From: Bacteroidales bacterium
GTDB taxonomy: Bacteria; Bacteroidota; Bacteroidia; Bacteroidales; VadinHA17
Length of the DNA: 6,257 nt
Assembly (NCBI GenBank): GCA_003157055.1
Contig: PMIG01000228.1
Span: 2,636-8,892, forward strand
Reading direction: 5' to 3'
Below, piece by piece: positions 6,102 through 6,257 of the stretch. The notes beneath the pieces were generated by a model. The model was not told the DNA's origin and did not search any database. It was given only the letters and a program-made list of their open reading frames with translations. Position numbers and translations under genes: made by a program. How positions within the stretch are numbered: the first letter of the stretch is position 1; every line of letters starts with the position of its first letter.

Positions 6102-6257
6102 TCATTCATGAGAACTGTTATCAGTATTGAATTTTTCGCTCACAAGTTCAGGCCACTGGAGGTCAAGCTCCTTCAGGGTTTTTAATACAACTTTAGCCAC
6201 CGCATAAATCTTCTGCCAGTTTTCGTCGGTAGGAACTATGTGCCATGGAACCTCGTT
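6102..6257 (-). CDS. ppk2: Polyphosphate kinase 2 (PPK2) family protein, C-terminal end only
   Basis: The minus-strand frame is open from the right edge to a TGA at 6104-6102 and encodes the last 51 residues. The sequence NEVPWHIVPTDENWQKIYAV followed by AKVVLKTLKELDLQWPELV matches the closing part of PPK2 proteins, where a conserved [AV]PW..VP.D..W segment leads into a helix of the form VA..[VI]L.TL..L. PPK2 enzymes are cytoplasmic phosphotransferases that move phosphate between inorganic polyphosphate and nucleoside mono- or diphosphates. The Walker A and B motifs that would define the subclass lie outside the window, so nucleotide preference cannot be judged. It precedes the aldehyde dehydrogenase remnant on the same strand, separated by 166 bases that contain a new -7 box, so co-transcription with the downstream unit is uncertain. 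Confidence 0.83.
   Translation of the reverse strand, partial: NEVPWHIVPTDENWQKIYAVAKVVLKTLKELDLQWPELVSEKFNTDNSSHE

Overview
The window reads as a chromosomal segment of a Bacteroidota bacterium, probably of the Bacteroidales/Marinilabiliales type. Three things point there: promoter -7 boxes of the Bacteroidota form TAnnTTTG occur at three gene starts, Shine-Dalgarno sequences are mostly weak or absent, and the proteins (secreted or lipoprotein glycan-acting enzymes, a two-repeat YidE/YbjL-type transporter) are typical of that phylum. By eye the GC content is in the low forties percent. No RNA gene, insertion sequence, CRISPR array or phage module is visible.

Layout, left to right. (1) Positions 1-803, minus strand: the N-terminal 267 codons of an exported protein made of repeated beta-rich units; the rest lies beyond the left edge. 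(2) Positions 804-954: a divergent intergenic region with a TAnnTTTG box for each flanking gene. (3) Positions 955-2616, plus: a complete YidE/YbjL (AspT/AAE superfamily) transporter with two membrane repeats around two RCK_C domains. (4) Positions 2701-3582, plus: an exported ThuA-domain protein. (5) Positions 3602-5071, minus, convergent with ThuA: a GH30 glycoside hydrolase lipoprotein. (6) Positions 5110-5613, minus: a small DUF4352-like lipoprotein just upstream of GH30. (7) Positions 5610-5935, minus: a wrecked aldehyde dehydrogenase that keeps about 47 N-terminal and 50 C-terminal residues, in different frames, with the catalytic core missing. (8) Positions 6102-6257, minus: the C-terminal 51 residues of a polyphosphate kinase 2 (PPK2) family protein, cut by the right edge.

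The minus-strand block ALDH remnant, DUF4352 lipoprotein, GH30 lipoprotein looks like one transcription unit. It has a -7 box just upstream of the ALDH start, an ATGA stop/start overlap between the ALDH remnant and the lipoprotein, and a 38-base gap before GH30. Transporter and ThuA protein are co-directional with an 84-base gap and may or may not be co-transcribed. The GH30 and ThuA proteins are both predicted to be exported, which suggests extracytoplasmic carbohydrate handling, but there is no SusC/SusD pair, so this is not a canonical polysaccharide utilisation locus within the window.

The most notable observation is the ALDH deletion remnant, which gene callers would probably report as a meaningless 78-residue hypothetical protein. 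I see no convincing novel multi-gene system here.
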